Below are positions 1 to 11,473 of a stretch of DNA of 64,000 nt, piece by piece. The position numbers and the translations under genes were made by a program. A model generated the notes under the pieces. It was not told the origin of the DNA, searched no databases, and was given only the letters and a program-made list of their open reading frames with translations. Source of the DNA: an uncultured Alphaproteobacteria bacterium (GTDB lineage Bacteria; Pseudomonadota; Alphaproteobacteria; Rhodobacterales; Rhodobacteraceae); NCBI GenBank assembly GCA_902599445.1, contig CACKFK010000007.1, positions 1-64,000 on the forward strand, written 5' to 3'. Position 1 is the stretch's first letter. Each line of letters opens with the position of its first letter.

Positions 1-710
1 GTACATCCTGCTATATTAGTATGGAGTAAACCTCCTGGAAGCCACCTCATCCATGGAGCAAGTCCCTTAAACATGTCTTCAGATAATCTGGTACGGTAAA
101 GAATTTCCCCCATCCAGATAAATAATGGAAGAGCCGTAAGTGTCCAACTAGAAGCTCCTGTCCAAATAGTTGTGATCATAGCATCTCCGGCAGGTCTGGA
201 GGTAAGAAAATGGGTCGGTCTACAGCCAAAAGAAGTTGGAAAAGAATGTGAACCACTTTCTGTAATACAAACAAAAAAAGATGAAAGTTATATTTGGATA
301 AAAAAATAAGAAGGAAAATTAGGTCTCATCTTTTCAGAGCGTTACTAATAGTCCGTAACATTGTCACTATTATCCCATTTCACCTGAGCACCATCCAAAT
401 TTTGATCTTTAACTCTTAGATACTCCATTTGGATTTCCTTCAGAGAAATACTTGTTATATTTCCTTGATGTAAACAAAGCAATGAAATTAACCTCTGTTC
501 CAGCTGCAGGGATGACTGGTAGGATAGTGCTCTGAGTTTGCGCGAACCTAGCGCAATCACTATTTTATCACAGAATTGATCCATTTGTTCTTCTTTTTTT
601 TGCATTACATCATCAATACTTTTTAACTTTATACTCTAACCTACTGTAAAAAAGCCTTAATTACTTTAAAATTAATCAACAAAATCTAATCAAGATATTC
701 TTGTCATTTT

Positions 711-1049
711 ATGCTGAGACAACTATTTTCTAAATCAATCTCAAGGATGATTTCATTGAAATATAAATTAGGAACTTTTCTATTCATAGCAGGGATTGTG
801 TTCTCATTCTTTGATAGTGTCTATTATCTCATGGTCACAAAAGAGTACAAGTTCACGATGGTTGGTGAAGTCTGGTTTTATATACACCCTTATAGCTTGC
901 AGATAATTCAACCAGTAGTGGAACGATATATTTGGGTTATTCTTTGGGATCCCATATTACTTAACATACTGCAATTACCTTTTGGACTATTCCTATTAAT
1001 CATTGGTTTAATTCTACTATTAAGCCATTTTTTATTTAAAAAAAAGTAA
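711..1049 (+). CDS. Small membrane protein, unknown function
   Basis: 112-aa ORF with two or three hydrophobic segments. Confidence 0.5.
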   Translation: MLRQLFSKSISRMISLKYKLGTFLFIAGIVFSFFDSVYYLMVTKEYKFTMVGEVWFYIHPYSLQIIQPVVERYIWVILWDPILLNILQLPFGLFLLIIGLILLLSHFLFKKK

Positions 1050-1393
1050 TGAACTCGTATAAATCTTTAACTAAAATCAAAATTTTAAATTATTGAGTTA
1101 CGATGTACATCGCTATATTTATCCTCAGACTTTTCTTAAAATTCTGGCTGTATTTGTCTATTATTTTTCGATTCCTTCCTTCTAGCATCAGGATTCTCAT
1201 TTATATCCTCATTTTTGGGAGCCTTTATTTATTTTTAACGCACGACTGATTAGCAAATACGTTTTTATGACTTATGGCATAAGTAGAGCATACATTTATC
1301 TGATTATTCATTACTAAAGTTTGACAAGATCTAGTTCTCAATTTAAACAGTACAATCTTTTTTGAAATGAATTAAATTTAAAGAAATCAAATA

Positions 1394-2500
1394 ATGAATA
1401 ATACAGGCAAAAAAAAGTCCATAGCAGAATCCCCGATTTCGTTTTCGCTACCTTTGTTATTCTGCCCATTGTTAGTTATTTCGTGGATTTATGGTGGCTT
1501 AACAATATTGTTAACACCTATTTTTGGATATGTGATCATTACAATTTTTGATTTTTTAACAAAAGAAAACAAGAATGAAGATGCCCTTATCAAAGGAAAT
1601 ATTTTTGATTACAAAATCATTTTATATCTATGGCCTTTTGTACAAATATTTCTCCTATTTGGGACTCTGACAGCCATATTCTTTTTTGACCATTTGAATT
1701 TGATTGAGTCAGTTGGGTTGATGTTAGTGTTAGGGATGATCACAGGTGCAGTAGGAATCACCTTTGCTCATGAGCTCATGCATCAGAAGACAAAAAGGGA
1801 GCGGTTCTTAGCGGACATACTAATGGGCATGGCAATTTATGGACATTTTAGAACAGAACATATTCTTGTACACCATAGATACGTTGGAACCAAAAGAGAT
1901 GCTGTGACTGCAAGATTTAATGAAGGTTTTTATTCATTTTTTCTTAGGGTTATTCCGAATAGCTTCATATCTGCGTGGAATGTAGAGAAGGAAAGGCTTC
2001 TTATTAAGAAAAAATCAATTTTTCATTTGTCAAATCCATTTTATAACTATTTTCTCATACCATTATTCTTTCTAACTTGTGCTTTTTTGATTGGTGGGGT
2101 AATGGCCATATGCCTCTTCTTACTTCAAGCAATTATTGCAGTCCTGCATTTAGAGGTAGTGAACTACATCGAGCATTATGGCTTGTCGAGAAAGAAGCTC
2201 GCTGAGAACAAATATGAACCAACTAAATCCTTTCATAGCTGGAATGCTAATCATAAGATGAGTAATTTACTTTTAATTAATTTACAAAAGCATTCAGATC
2301 ATCATGCACGTCCAGACAAACTCTACCCTACTCTTAATGCATTCGACGAAAATTCCGCCCCACAATTACCCTTTGGCTATCCATTAATGGTTGTATTAAG
2401 CCTGTTCCCAATCTTCTGGCGGAAAATTATGAATCCAAAGGTTTTGGCTTGGCGTGAACAATTTTATCCTGAAATATATGACTGGACTACATTAAACTAA
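1394..2500 (+). CDS. AlkB-like alkane/fatty-acid hydroxylase (membrane di-iron)
   Basis: His boxes HELMH, EHILVHH and HSDHHA plus NYIEHYGL, as in the alkane 1-monooxygenase/fatty acid desaturase superfamily. Confidence 0.85.
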   Translation: MNNTGKKKSIAESPISFSLPLLFCPLLVISWIYGGLTILLTPIFGYVIITIFDFLTKENKNEDALIKGNIFDYKIILYLWPFVQIFLLFGTLTAIFFFDHLNLIESVGLMLVLGMITGAVGITFAHELMHQKTKRERFLADILMGMAIYGHFRTEHILVHHRYVGTKRDAVTARFNEGFYSFFLRVIPNSFISAWNVEKERLLIKKKSIFHLSNPFYNYFLIPLFFLTCAFLIGGVMAICLFLLQAIIAVLHLEVVNYIEHYGLSRKKLAENKYEPTKSFHSWNANHKMSNLLLINLQKHSDHHARPDKLYPTLNAFDENSAPQLPFGYPLMVVLSLFPIFWRKIMNPKVLAWREQFYPEIYDWTTLN

Positions 2501-2684
2501 AAAAACTCGATTGAGTTAAAGGGTACTTTGTAGTTTTATCTTATGCCTTGAATCAGTTAATATTATAAATGAGGTTAGGCCTGATTGGGTGCTGATAATT
2601 ATTTTTTATGTGCAACAAGAATTGTATTCAGTTTAGAGTAGAACATTAATTACGAATGACTAATGGGGAGTATATCACCTTAAT

Positions 2685-3767
2685 ATGAGCGATCTTAAAT
2701 CCTTTATTAGTATTATATTTATTTTCATATTTTTTATTAATGCACCGTATCTCTACGCCAAGGTTCTTTTAGAACGTGTTGGAGAGCCTCTACAATATCC
2801 ATGGGGAATGGATTTCTTAAATCATGATGAAGTCTTGATCACAGAGAGACCAGGAAGAATTGTAAAGGTCGTGATTAGCACTGGTAAAACAACATTAGTC
2901 ACAGGTGTACCTAAGGTTTTTGCAGGAGGGCAAGGGGGCTTATTAGATGTCGTGGTCGATACAAATGGTAAAGAAAAAGAAGCAAATGTCTATTTCTGTT
3001 ACTCCTTTAGAAGCCCGAAAGGAATTGGGACGGCCATCGATAAAGGAATCCTTAAAGAGAATAAAATCATTAATATCAAATCAATATTCATATCTAATCA
3101 TATTTTGAATAGTCGTAAACATTTTGGCTGCCGTCTACTCTTAATAAAAGAAACGCTCTTTGCCACGCTAGGGGACAGAGGCAAAAGAGGTAGTGCACAA
3201 GATAAGCAAAATCATTCCGGATCCGTGATTAAGATTCATTTAAACAAGGATGAAAAATTGGAATTAATTAGAGAGAAGACTATTTTTTCTATTGGTCATA
3301 GGAATCCACAAGGTTTGGCACTGAATCCTAATACTAGTCAAATATGGAGCCATGAGCATGGACCAAAGGGAGGAGACGAAATAAACATTCTCCAGAAAGG
3401 AAAGAATTATGGTTGGCCGATTATTACCTCAGGTGAGGAATATTTTGGCGGTCAAATTGGAATTGGATCTTCATCTCCCACTCATGTTTCACCAATATGG
3501 ACCTGGACACCTTCTATAGCACCCTCTGGCATGTCATTTTATGATAAAACGATGTTTAATGAATTCAAAGGACATTTGTTAGTTGGCTCTCTGAAGTTTA
3601 GAGCCTTGTATCTAATCAAGATTCAAAATGACCGTCCTATTTCAGAAAATATAGTTTTTAAAAATAAAATTGGACGGATCCGTGATGTGGCTGTTGGTAA
3701 GGATGGAAGCATTCTTTTGTTGACTGATGAAAGAGAAGGTGGTCTTTACAGATTATTCAGAGAATAA
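2685..3767 (+). CDS. PQQ-dependent sugar dehydrogenase (glucose/sorbosone dehydrogenase family), secreted
   Basis: N-terminal signal segment; LQYPWGMDFL, GHRNPQGLALNP, EHGPKGGDEIN, GKNYGWP motifs. Confidence 0.9.
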   Translation: MSDLKSFISIIFIFIFFINAPYLYAKVLLERVGEPLQYPWGMDFLNHDEVLITERPGRIVKVVISTGKTTLVTGVPKVFAGGQGGLLDVVVDTNGKEKEANVYFCYSFRSPKGIGTAIDKGILKENKIINIKSIFISNHILNSRKHFGCRLLLIKETLFATLGDRGKRGSAQDKQNHSGSVIKIHLNKDEKLELIREKTIFSIGHRNPQGLALNPNTSQIWSHEHGPKGGDEINILQKGKNYGWPIITSGEEYFGGQIGIGSSSPTHVSPIWTWTPSIAPSGMSFYDKTMFNEFKGHLLVGSLKFRALYLIKIQNDRPISENIVFKNKIGRIRDVAVGKDGSILLLTDEREGGLYRLFRE

Positions 3768-3786
3768 CCTTTAAGATATTTACTTC

Positions 3787-4992
3787 ATGCAAAACCAAAA
3801 ATCAGTCTTCCTAGACAGGAAGTCACCTCCGCATATGGTTTCCCTTATTTTCCTTTCGGGAATAGGGGCACTCAGCATGAGTATTTTTCTACCTGCAATG
3901 TTGGAAATGTCTAGAAACTTTAACACTAGTTATACTTTGATCCAGCTCTCCATATCTCTTTATCTTGTTTTTACCGCACTAATTCAATTGGTCGCCGGTC
4001 CTCTATCGGATCGGTTTGGAAGAAGGTCGGTAACTTTATTTTCATTAGTAATATTTGTATTTGCATCACTAGGTTGCTACTACGCACAATCCTTAGAAAT
4101 GTTTCTTTTTTTCCGGTTACTGCAAGGTACAGTTGCTGCAGGTTTTCTCATGAGTCGAGCTGTTATCAGAGATATTTCGACAGATGAGCATGAATCTGCA
4201 TCGCTCATTGGTTATGTTGCTATGGGAATGGCCTTAATACCCTTATTTGCTCCTGGGATAGGTGGAATAATTGATACAGCCTTTGGTTGGCGTTTTATTT
4301 TTGTTTTCATGGCTATTATAGGATTTACTCTACTAACAATTTTATTTTTCGATCAGGGGGAAACTAAAAGATTTAATGAATCTGAACCCTCTATCTCTTT
4401 AAAGGCACATCTTGACTTATTTAAATCAAGAAAGTTCTGGGGTTATTCAATGACTTTGGCTTTTTCTTCCGGCTGTTTCTTTTCTTTTTTGGGAGGTGCT
4501 TCCTACGTAGCATCAGAAGTTCATAGCCTTAGTAGCGTTGTTGCCGGCCTATTCATCGGTTTTCCGGCAATAGGCTATTTTACAGGTAATTATATATCTG
4601 GAAAATATTCAAAACAAAAAGGAACTTCGTTTATGATACAGTTCGGTTGTTTTAATATTATTTTTGGCATGTCACTATCTTTTATCCTTGGATTAATTTT
4701 CTCCCCCAACCCATATATATTTTTCGGATTATGCACTTTTATTGGCTCAGGCTGTGGCCTAATAATTCCAAATGCAAGTGCAGGGATATTATCGGTTAAT
4801 GTTAATTTATCGGGAACTGCTGGTGGTGTTGGCAATGCTATTATGATTGGTGTTGGTGCAGCGTTAGCGACTATTTCCAGTGCAGTTTTAGAAGGTGGAG
4901 ACAGTTCGGCTCCATTACAACTGGTAATGCTTATTTCAAGCATTTTAGCCATTATTTCTTTTCAGCTTTTTTTAAATCGCAAAGATAGTTAG
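3787..4992 (+). CDS. MFS multidrug transporter, Bcr/CflA-like
   Basis: 12-TM pattern; GPLSDRFGRR motif; RLLQG...SRAVIRD. Confidence 0.88.
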   Translation: MQNQKSVFLDRKSPPHMVSLIFLSGIGALSMSIFLPAMLEMSRNFNTSYTLIQLSISLYLVFTALIQLVAGPLSDRFGRRSVTLFSLVIFVFASLGCYYAQSLEMFLFFRLLQGTVAAGFLMSRAVIRDISTDEHESASLIGYVAMGMALIPLFAPGIGGIIDTAFGWRFIFVFMAIIGFTLLTILFFDQGETKRFNESEPSISLKAHLDLFKSRKFWGYSMTLAFSSGCFFSFLGGASYVASEVHSLSSVVAGLFIGFPAIGYFTGNYISGKYSKQKGTSFMIQFGCFNIIFGMSLSFILGLIFSPNPYIFFGLCTFIGSGCGLIIPNASAGILSVNVNLSGTAGGVGNAIMIGVGAALATISSAVLEGGDSSAPLQLVMLISSILAIISFQLFLNRKDS

Positions 4993-5085
4993 GCAATTTT
5001 GATGTATTTTACTGCTTGGTTACAGGATTTATTGGATGTATTAGATTTGCTATTTATTCTTAAACCATAAAAATGAGGGGAATTG

Positions 5086-6198
5086 TTAAGAAAAAGTACT
5101 TAATGGATCACCTAAGACATCAAAATTTGGTCTAATACCTAATCCTGGGGCCTGTGAGCAGAACATATAACCATTATCAATGGTAGGCTGGCCTACTGCG
5201 GTTAAAACTTGCGTGTATTCATGAAAGGCAGAAGACTGAAAATGAAATTCTCTTGGGGTTGAATGGGCTAGGTGAGCTATGGCTGCATCCACTATTTGAC
5301 TCCCCCAGGTATCTTCTATGGTTAAGGAAATACCTAAAGAAACACAAACATCTCTAATTAATTTTGCTTTAGACAACCCCCCAAGCCTTCCAATTTTTAA
5401 ATTAATCACGTCAACAGATTGATCATTCCAGGCCTTTAGAACTGCTTGAAGATCAGTCATGCACTCATCAAGAATAAAAGGAAGATTAGACTTATGTCGC
5501 ACAACACTGCACTCTTCATAGGTAGGGCAGGGTTGTTCAATATAAATGTCTAAATCCGAAACAGCATTAACGACTCTAATTGCATCATGTTGTCGCCATC
5601 CACAATTGGCATCTGCACCTAAAATATTACCTGTTCTAAGATTCTCTGCAACAGACCTAATTCGTCTTATATCTACGGATGGCTCTGCTCCTACTTTCAT
5701 TTGAAATTGGGTGAAACCTTGTTCCTGATAGTCAATAACTTTTTGTTGCATTATTTCAGGAATATCCCTTGAGACAACTTTAAATAGTTTAATTTTTTTC
5801 TGCAACATACCACCTAACAAAGAAAATATTGGTTGGTTGGTCACTTTACCTAGTATATCCCAGCATGCGATATCTATTGCTGATTTAACATATGGATGTC
5901 CTTTTAGGGTATTATCCATTATAGAATTAATTTCATTGATATTTTCGGGGTTTCTACCAAGCAAGACCCCTGCAATTTTTGCGATGCCAACCCTTGCACC
6001 CTCAGCATACGCCGGTAAATATGCTGGACCTAAGGGGCAAACTTCTCCATAACCATTAATACCTTTTGAAGTCTCTATCTCAACGATTGTACTATCAAAA
6101 GATCTAAAGCTCTGATTTGACCAAGAATAATGACCTTCCTTCATAGTCAGTTCTACTTGATAAATTTTTATACGCGTAATCTTATTTAGTTTTTCCAT
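5086..6198 (-). CDS. Mandelate racemase/muconate lactonizing enzyme family (enolase superfamily)
   Basis: FQMKVG, GADANCGW, ILDECMTD, INLKIGRLGG, EDTWGSQIVDAAIAHLAHSTP motifs. Confidence 0.9.
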   Translation of the reverse strand: MEKLNKITRIKIYQVELTMKEGHYSWSNQSFRSFDSTIVEIETSKGINGYGEVCPLGPAYLPAYAEGARVGIAKIAGVLLGRNPENINEINSIMDNTLKGHPYVKSAIDIACWDILGKVTNQPIFSLLGGMLQKKIKLFKVVSRDIPEIMQQKVIDYQEQGFTQFQMKVGAEPSVDIRRIRSVAENLRTGNILGADANCGWRQHDAIRVVNAVSDLDIYIEQPCPTYEECSVVRHKSNLPFILDECMTDLQAVLKAWNDQSVDVINLKIGRLGGLSKAKLIRDVCVSLGISLTIEDTWGSQIVDAAIAHLAHSTPREFHFQSSAFHEYTQVLTAVGQPTIDNGYMFCSQAPGLGIRPNFDVLGDPLSTFS

Positions 6199-6412
6199 AT
6201 ATAAATCTCAGAAAGTTATAAGTGATGAACCGATGAACCAACACTAACTCGATTTTAGTTAGAATAAAATGAATTTGATACTCTCGGAGTTAGGATGCGT
6301 GACCATCTTATTTAGTACTAGCAAAAATATTGATTAATTCTTTAATGAGACCCATAATTAAAGCCATATATGTATAATGCTACCAATTCTTTAAGAGAGG
6401 TTAGTTTGGGGT

Positions 6413-7174
6413 TTGAATTTTTCAGTTAACTTTAAGTATGTACTTGTAATTCAGTTTGTGTTGCTTTTTCTCCTAACGCCAACGTCATATGGGGAAATTT
6501 TTCACTCCACCATTCTTATTGACGAGCTTCATGAAGAAGATGGCATATATTATAATTTAAAAGGTGGAGTTCCTTTTTCTGGGATAATTGAGAATTATTA
6601 CAAAAACAATGAAATTAAGCACAAAGGGTTTCTCAAGGCTGGAAAACTTCATGGTGAATGGATGCATTTTGAGGAAAATGGGCAACTTAGATTAATTGAG
6701 AATTTTCAAGATGGTAAAAAACATGGTGAGTGGGTTAAGTACCATATTAATGGCATTAAATGGAGGTCAGGGAACTATGTTAAGAACAAAAAGAATGGAT
6801 TTTGGAAGATCTTTTCAATTGATGGAACACTCATGGAAAAAGGTCATTTTTTATATGGTAAAAAGAATGGCATTTGGGAAAGATTCCATGATTCGGGGAA
6901 AATATGGGTACAAGAATCTTTTAAAAATAATATTAAGCATGGTAACTTTAAATTTTATTATCCGGATGGCATTTTAGGAAACTTTGAAAATTGGAACAAT
7001 GGTAAAGAAGAGGGCAACTGGAAAATGTTTTATCCAAACGGAAACATTAGAAAAGAAGGCACTTACAGCAATGGTAAAAAAATTGGGTCGTGGAAGACAT
7101 TTTCTCAATCAGGGGAACTATACTTAACAGAGATATGGGATGATGGTTTTTTACTTGCAACTGAAGAACCTTAA
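6413..7174 (+). CDS. Secreted MORN-like/YwqK-type repeat protein
   Basis: TTG start; signal peptide; repeated (NG.....G....GK..G.W) units. Confidence 0.75.
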   Translation: MNFSVNFKYVLVIQFVLLFLLTPTSYGEIFHSTILIDELHEEDGIYYNLKGGVPFSGIIENYYKNNEIKHKGFLKAGKLHGEWMHFEENGQLRLIENFQDGKKHGEWVKYHINGIKWRSGNYVKNKKNGFWKIFSIDGTLMEKGHFLYGKKNGIWERFHDSGKIWVQESFKNNIKHGNFKFYYPDGILGNFENWNNGKEEGNWKMFYPNGNIRKEGTYSNGKKIGSWKTFSQSGELYLTEIWDDGFLLATEEP

Positions 7175-7228
7175 TAGATTTATTATTTCAAGGAATTTGA
7201 TTTAAAGAATCAAACTGCAAAATAAGAA

Positions 7229-8140
7229 ATGAATCATAATAGAAAAAACTTCAGGAACCCACTGTTTATAGTTAATTCTAAAGCTGGAAAACTAACCACT
7301 AAAGAGAAATTAAATCAAATTAATTATTGTTGTTCGGATCAACAATTTGATGTCTGCTTTCCCAAAAGTCCCACTGAAACGGAAAACCTTAGTCAGATTG
7401 CATTCAAAGAAAACCGTTTGGTAATAGCCTGCGGTGGCGATGGGGTAGTAAATTTGATTGCCAACCAAGCAATAAAATATAATGGCACCATGTCTATTTT
7501 ACCCCTAGGTAGAGGTAATGACTTTGCAAAATCAATTGGCATTCTACTCCCAGAAGATCTTAAAAGAGTATTAGAGGAACCTAAGGTGATGAAAAGTCGT
7601 TATCTAGTTCTTGCTTTTAAGGATTTTGATAAAATATGTTTAACATCAGCAGGAGTAGGGCTGCTTAGTGAAGCGGCTTTTAGAGCATCAAAAATACCAC
7701 TCTTACAAGGTGGTTTATTATATGCTGTCTCTGCTTTAGCATGTTTTACAAACCTTAAAACTCATCACTATGAGATAAAATTATCGGGAAAAAAAGTACT
7801 TCATGAACCTTTAGTTATAATCGTCGCTGCCTCCACACCGTTTGCTGGTGGTGGTATGTTTATCGCACCAGAAGCTGGCAAGGAAAAAGGTAAATTAAAC
7901 CTTCTTTATGCGGGTAAGGTCTCAAGAATAGAAGCAATAGGTTTATTGAAAAAGGTGTTTTCTGGAAACCATCTTAATCATAAAAAAGTAACTAACTTAC
8001 ATTTAAATGATATTTATATTAATACAAAAGAGAAAACATTTTGGGCGCCACTTGTTTACGGTGATGGAGAGTACCTAGGAAATTTACCTGTAAAAATTTC
8101 TGTTGGGGAAAAACCCTTAAATATATTAATACCAAAGTAA
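7229..8140 (+). CDS. YegS/diacylglycerol-kinase family lipid kinase
   Basis: NSKAGK, ACGGDGVVN, LPLGRGNDFAKS motifs. Confidence 0.9.
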   Translation: MNHNRKNFRNPLFIVNSKAGKLTTKEKLNQINYCCSDQQFDVCFPKSPTETENLSQIAFKENRLVIACGGDGVVNLIANQAIKYNGTMSILPLGRGNDFAKSIGILLPEDLKRVLEEPKVMKSRYLVLAFKDFDKICLTSAGVGLLSEAAFRASKIPLLQGGLLYAVSALACFTNLKTHHYEIKLSGKKVLHEPLVIIVAASTPFAGGGMFIAPEAGKEKGKLNLLYAGKVSRIEAIGLLKKVFSGNHLNHKKVTNLHLNDIYINTKEKTFWAPLVYGDGEYLGNLPVKISVGEKPLNILIPK

Positions 8141-8149
8141 GAAAAGAAT

Positions 8150-9796
8150 TCAGCTCTTTTCGAATGAAAATTGGGCTTTGATTGGGCTCAATTGAGGTTT
8201 ATCAAGAATATAATCAGCTGCTCTGTGTGCAATCATTTGTATAGGGGCATTTAGATTAGCACTTATTATTCTAGGAATGATCGAACCATCAATGACACGT
8301 AAATTTTCAATTCCGTGTACTTGTAGCTTTTCATTAACCACACCCTCGTTGGAATTATCCATTTTGCAGGTCCCACAAGGGTGATAATCTGTTTCTGTCA
8401 AACCTGTGATCAATTCATTCATATTATTTTTATCAATACCTTCAGCTATCCCAGTTGTTTCATCACCTCTGAACTCATCAAATGATTTCTGTCTCACAAT
8501 ATCTCTTGCTTTTTCAATACCTTCAGACATTTCTTTGATGTCATTTATATCTGTCATGTAATTAAAAAATAGTTTTGGCTTTCCAAAAATATTTTCTTTA
8601 TTTAGCTTTAGATAGCCTCTACTTTTTGGTCTCAATTGATCGATATGAAGGACAAAACCTTGCTTTACTCTAATTGATTTATTAATGATCTCAAAACCAA
8701 CAGGGCCAAAATGATATTGTATATTTGGATAGTTAACTTCTTCATTACTCTTAATTAGGCCACCAGCCTCCCATACATTTGTGCATGCAAGACCTGTTTG
8801 ACTTGTCAACCATTGCACACCAGTAGCCAGTTTTTTTAAGTTATTATTCATCCCGTGTATTGGTAGGTATTTCTTACAATCATACTGGAGTATAATGGTA
8901 GCATGGTCTTGTAAATTTTTTCCCACCCCAGGCAGGTTAACTATTGGAACAATATCATTTTCTTTCAAGTGGTTAGCAGGTCCTATACCCGATAACATCA
9001 AAAGCTTGGGGGTATTAATGGCTCCACATGATAAGATAATTTCTTTAGATGAATATAATGTTTCAAAACTATTTTGATACAACACATTTATTGACCGGGC
9101 TTTATTTAAATGAAGGTTTATCTTCATGACAGTTGCTCCTGTCACTATATCTAAATTCTCCCTATTTTTTGTCTTTGAAAGATGTGCATCCGCTGCACTA
9201 CATCTTCTGCCTTTATACCGTGTAGCATCTAACCTCGAAACACCATTTGGATTGTAACCATTTAAATCATCTGATCTACCCTGACCAGATGTTTCTCCTG
9301 CTTCAAGAAAAGCATCAAATAACGGAGATTGGAGAGATCCACTGCTGACATGCAAGGGGCCGCTTCCCCCCCTCCAGGGATCCTCTCCCTCAGAATAAGT
9401 TTCTCCAGCTTTGAAGTAAGGCAAACACTTTTCATAGGACCAAGTTGGCAAATTTAACTCACTTGCCCAACCATCATAATCTAATGGATGACCTCGCATG
9501 TAAACCATCGAATTGATGGATGACGATCCACCCAAAACTTTACCTCTAGGGGTAAAGACTTGCCTTCCTTGTAAGCCAGGTTCAGTCGAGCTATCATAGT
9601 TCCAATTGAGTGCAGGATTTAAGTAAGCTTTATATACCCCAGCAGGAATATGGATCATCAAATTATTATTTGCAGGACCAGATTCTAGTAGTAAAACCCG
9701 ATTGCAACGGTCTTTACTTAATTTGCTAGCTAAAACACATCCTGCGGAACCAGCCCCAACAATTATATAGTCATATTCTTTTCTAGAAAATCCCAT
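8150..9796 (-). CDS. GMC-family FAD oxidoreductase (choline dehydrogenase-like)
   Basis: DYIIVGAGSAGCVLA, GKVLGGSSSINSMVYMRG, GPANHL, HPCGTCKM, NLRVIDGSIIP. Confidence 0.93.
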   Translation of the reverse strand: MGFSRKEYDYIIVGAGSAGCVLASKLSKDRCNRVLLLESGPANNNLMIHIPAGVYKAYLNPALNWNYDSSTEPGLQGRQVFTPRGKVLGGSSSINSMVYMRGHPLDYDGWASELNLPTWSYEKCLPYFKAGETYSEGEDPWRGGSGPLHVSSGSLQSPLFDAFLEAGETSGQGRSDDLNGYNPNGVSRLDATRYKGRRCSAADAHLSKTKNRENLDIVTGATVMKINLHLNKARSINVLYQNSFETLYSSKEIILSCGAINTPKLLMLSGIGPANHLKENDIVPIVNLPGVGKNLQDHATIILQYDCKKYLPIHGMNNNLKKLATGVQWLTSQTGLACTNVWEAGGLIKSNEEVNYPNIQYHFGPVGFEIINKSIRVKQGFVLHIDQLRPKSRGYLKLNKENIFGKPKLFFNYMTDINDIKEMSEGIEKARDIVRQKSFDEFRGDETTGIAEGIDKNNMNELITGLTETDYHPCGTCKMDNSNEGVVNEKLQVHGIENLRVIDGSIIPRIISANLNAPIQMIAHRAADYILDKPQLSPIKAQFSFEKS

Positions 9797-9984
9797 TAGG
9801 CTTCGACAATATCTGCATTTTTATTTGCTGTACTAGTTAAAAGTAATTAAATTGTTCAATAGTTCATTTTTATAGCCAGGAAAAGGTATTTCAGCAAAAT
9901 CATTTTGATTAAAAAATATCAAACATCTAATTCATAGCTAATCTATAAGAGCAATAACTGACCAGATTTGTTGTAAATAGTAAT

Positions 9985-10701
9985 ATGAGATTTTATTCAT
10001 TATTCTTCGAAATAATACAAACAGTTTTGTTGCCAATTTTGAAATGGCAAGGAAAGAAATTAAGAAAAAATATTGTAGAACTCCCAGAGGCTCAGGGTCC
10101 AAGATCTGGCAGCATGGGGGTCGGACAAAAATTAAGTATTTTAATAATTGGAGATTCGTCAGCATGTGGCGTCGGGGTCAAATCAATGTCTAAATCTCTG
10201 GCAGGTTATTTAATTAAAGCTTTAAGTAGAAACTATGAATGCAACTGGAAAATAATTGCAAAATCTGGGTTAAAAACTTCGGATCTAATTAGGTTAATTG
10301 AAGAGGAGCCTGTTTCTTTATTTAATTTGGTAATTATTTCAATAGGGATGAATGATATAACATCGGGTGTATCAAGAGAACGGTGGTTAAAAGAATTAAA
10401 CACACTAAAAATATTGGTGCAAAATAAATTCAAGACAACACGTTTTATATTCTGCCCAATGCCACCAGTAGGAAAATTTAAAATTATTCCTAATCCTTTA
10501 AAGCGAATACTGGCACTTAAAGTTAATTTATTTAATGTGAGCTTAAGTGAAATTTGCAATAAAGATCCCAATAGTACCTATCTGTTAATCAACTTAACTT
10601 TTGGGGAGGAAATGTTGGCTTCTGATGGGTTTCACCCTAGCGAGAAATTTTATAAACTGTGGGGACTAGCCATTCACGATATCATCGAAAATGAAGTCTA
10701 A
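9985..10701 (+). CDS. SGNH/GDSL-type esterase
   Basis: IIGDSSACG, IGMND and DGFHPS blocks. Confidence 0.82.
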   Translation: MRFYSLFFEIIQTVLLPILKWQGKKLRKNIVELPEAQGPRSGSMGVGQKLSILIIGDSSACGVGVKSMSKSLAGYLIKALSRNYECNWKIIAKSGLKTSDLIRLIEEEPVSLFNLVIISIGMNDITSGVSRERWLKELNTLKILVQNKFKTTRFIFCPMPPVGKFKIIPNPLKRILALKVNLFNVSLSEICNKDPNSTYLLINLTFGEEMLASDGFHPSEKFYKLWGLAIHDIIENEV

Positions 10702-11465
10702 TGTGTCGATATATTAAACTCAGACTATTAATTAGTGATATATTAAAAGTATATTTTCAAGCAGGACTTCTCTATTTCCTCTCCAGTGGGGCTTTTTTAG
10801 CAGAGGAATTTTCATTTAAATTATCAACCAAAGGAATAACTTTTGCGTCCTTTCAAATGACAGCAAAAAACGACCCACGAACGTATAGAATTTCCTCTGT
10901 ATTTGAAAGTAGTGGAATTTTAGGAGCATTTACAAGAATTCGAATTGTCAGTGGAGCTCATGGTAAAATTGGAACAAACGATAATTTAGACTTTAGGCCG
11001 TTAGAAGTTTTATCTAAATGGCAAAGTCTAATTAATAAAAAACAGTCAAAGATACGGTATAAAGATAATAAAATTATCTATTATGAAGTTTTGCCCAAAG
11101 CAAGAAAGAATCTTTATGCAATTGATCCTTTTACGCTAAAGGGAGTAATAGACCCTTTAACAGTTACTTTTTGGATGTTGAAAAACAGAACATTCAATCA
11201 ACTTTGCAGAGGAAAAAAACTAGTTTCCGAAGGGCAATCTGTAATCTCAGTTCATTTCCAAAATAAGAAGGAAACAGATGATCTGATTCATTGCCAAGGC
11301 CAATTCAAATTCTTAAAAGGTTTTGATCCAAATAAATATAAAAAAACTAATTATTCTTTCAATCTGACTTATGAAAAGTCAAAACAAAACCTAAATATTT
11401 GGACCGTAAAATCGATGTCTTTTGATACTAGGATTGGGTTGGTAAAAGCTTTAAGAAATAGATAA
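10701..11465 (+). CDS. DUF3108-like envelope protein
   Basis: Signal segment; beta-rich; adjacent to and overlapping the SGNH gene. Confidence 0.5.
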   Translation: MCRYIKLRLLISDILKVYFQAGLLYFLSSGAFLAEEFSFKLSTKGITFASFQMTAKNDPRTYRISSVFESSGILGAFTRIRIVSGAHGKIGTNDNLDFRPLEVLSKWQSLINKKQSKIRYKDNKIIYYEVLPKARKNLYAIDPFTLKGVIDPLTVTFWMLKNRTFNQLCRGKKLVSEGQSVISVHFQNKKETDDLIHCQGQFKFLKGFDPNKYKKTNYSFNLTYEKSKQNLNIWTVKSMSFDTRIGLVKALRNR

Positions 11466-11473
11466 GGAAAAAT

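Noticed and set aside
4590-4952. 120-aa minus-strand ORF
   Set aside because: Antisense to the MFS transporter coding region
10233-10571. 112-aa minus-strand ORF
   Set aside because: Antisense to the SGNH esterase
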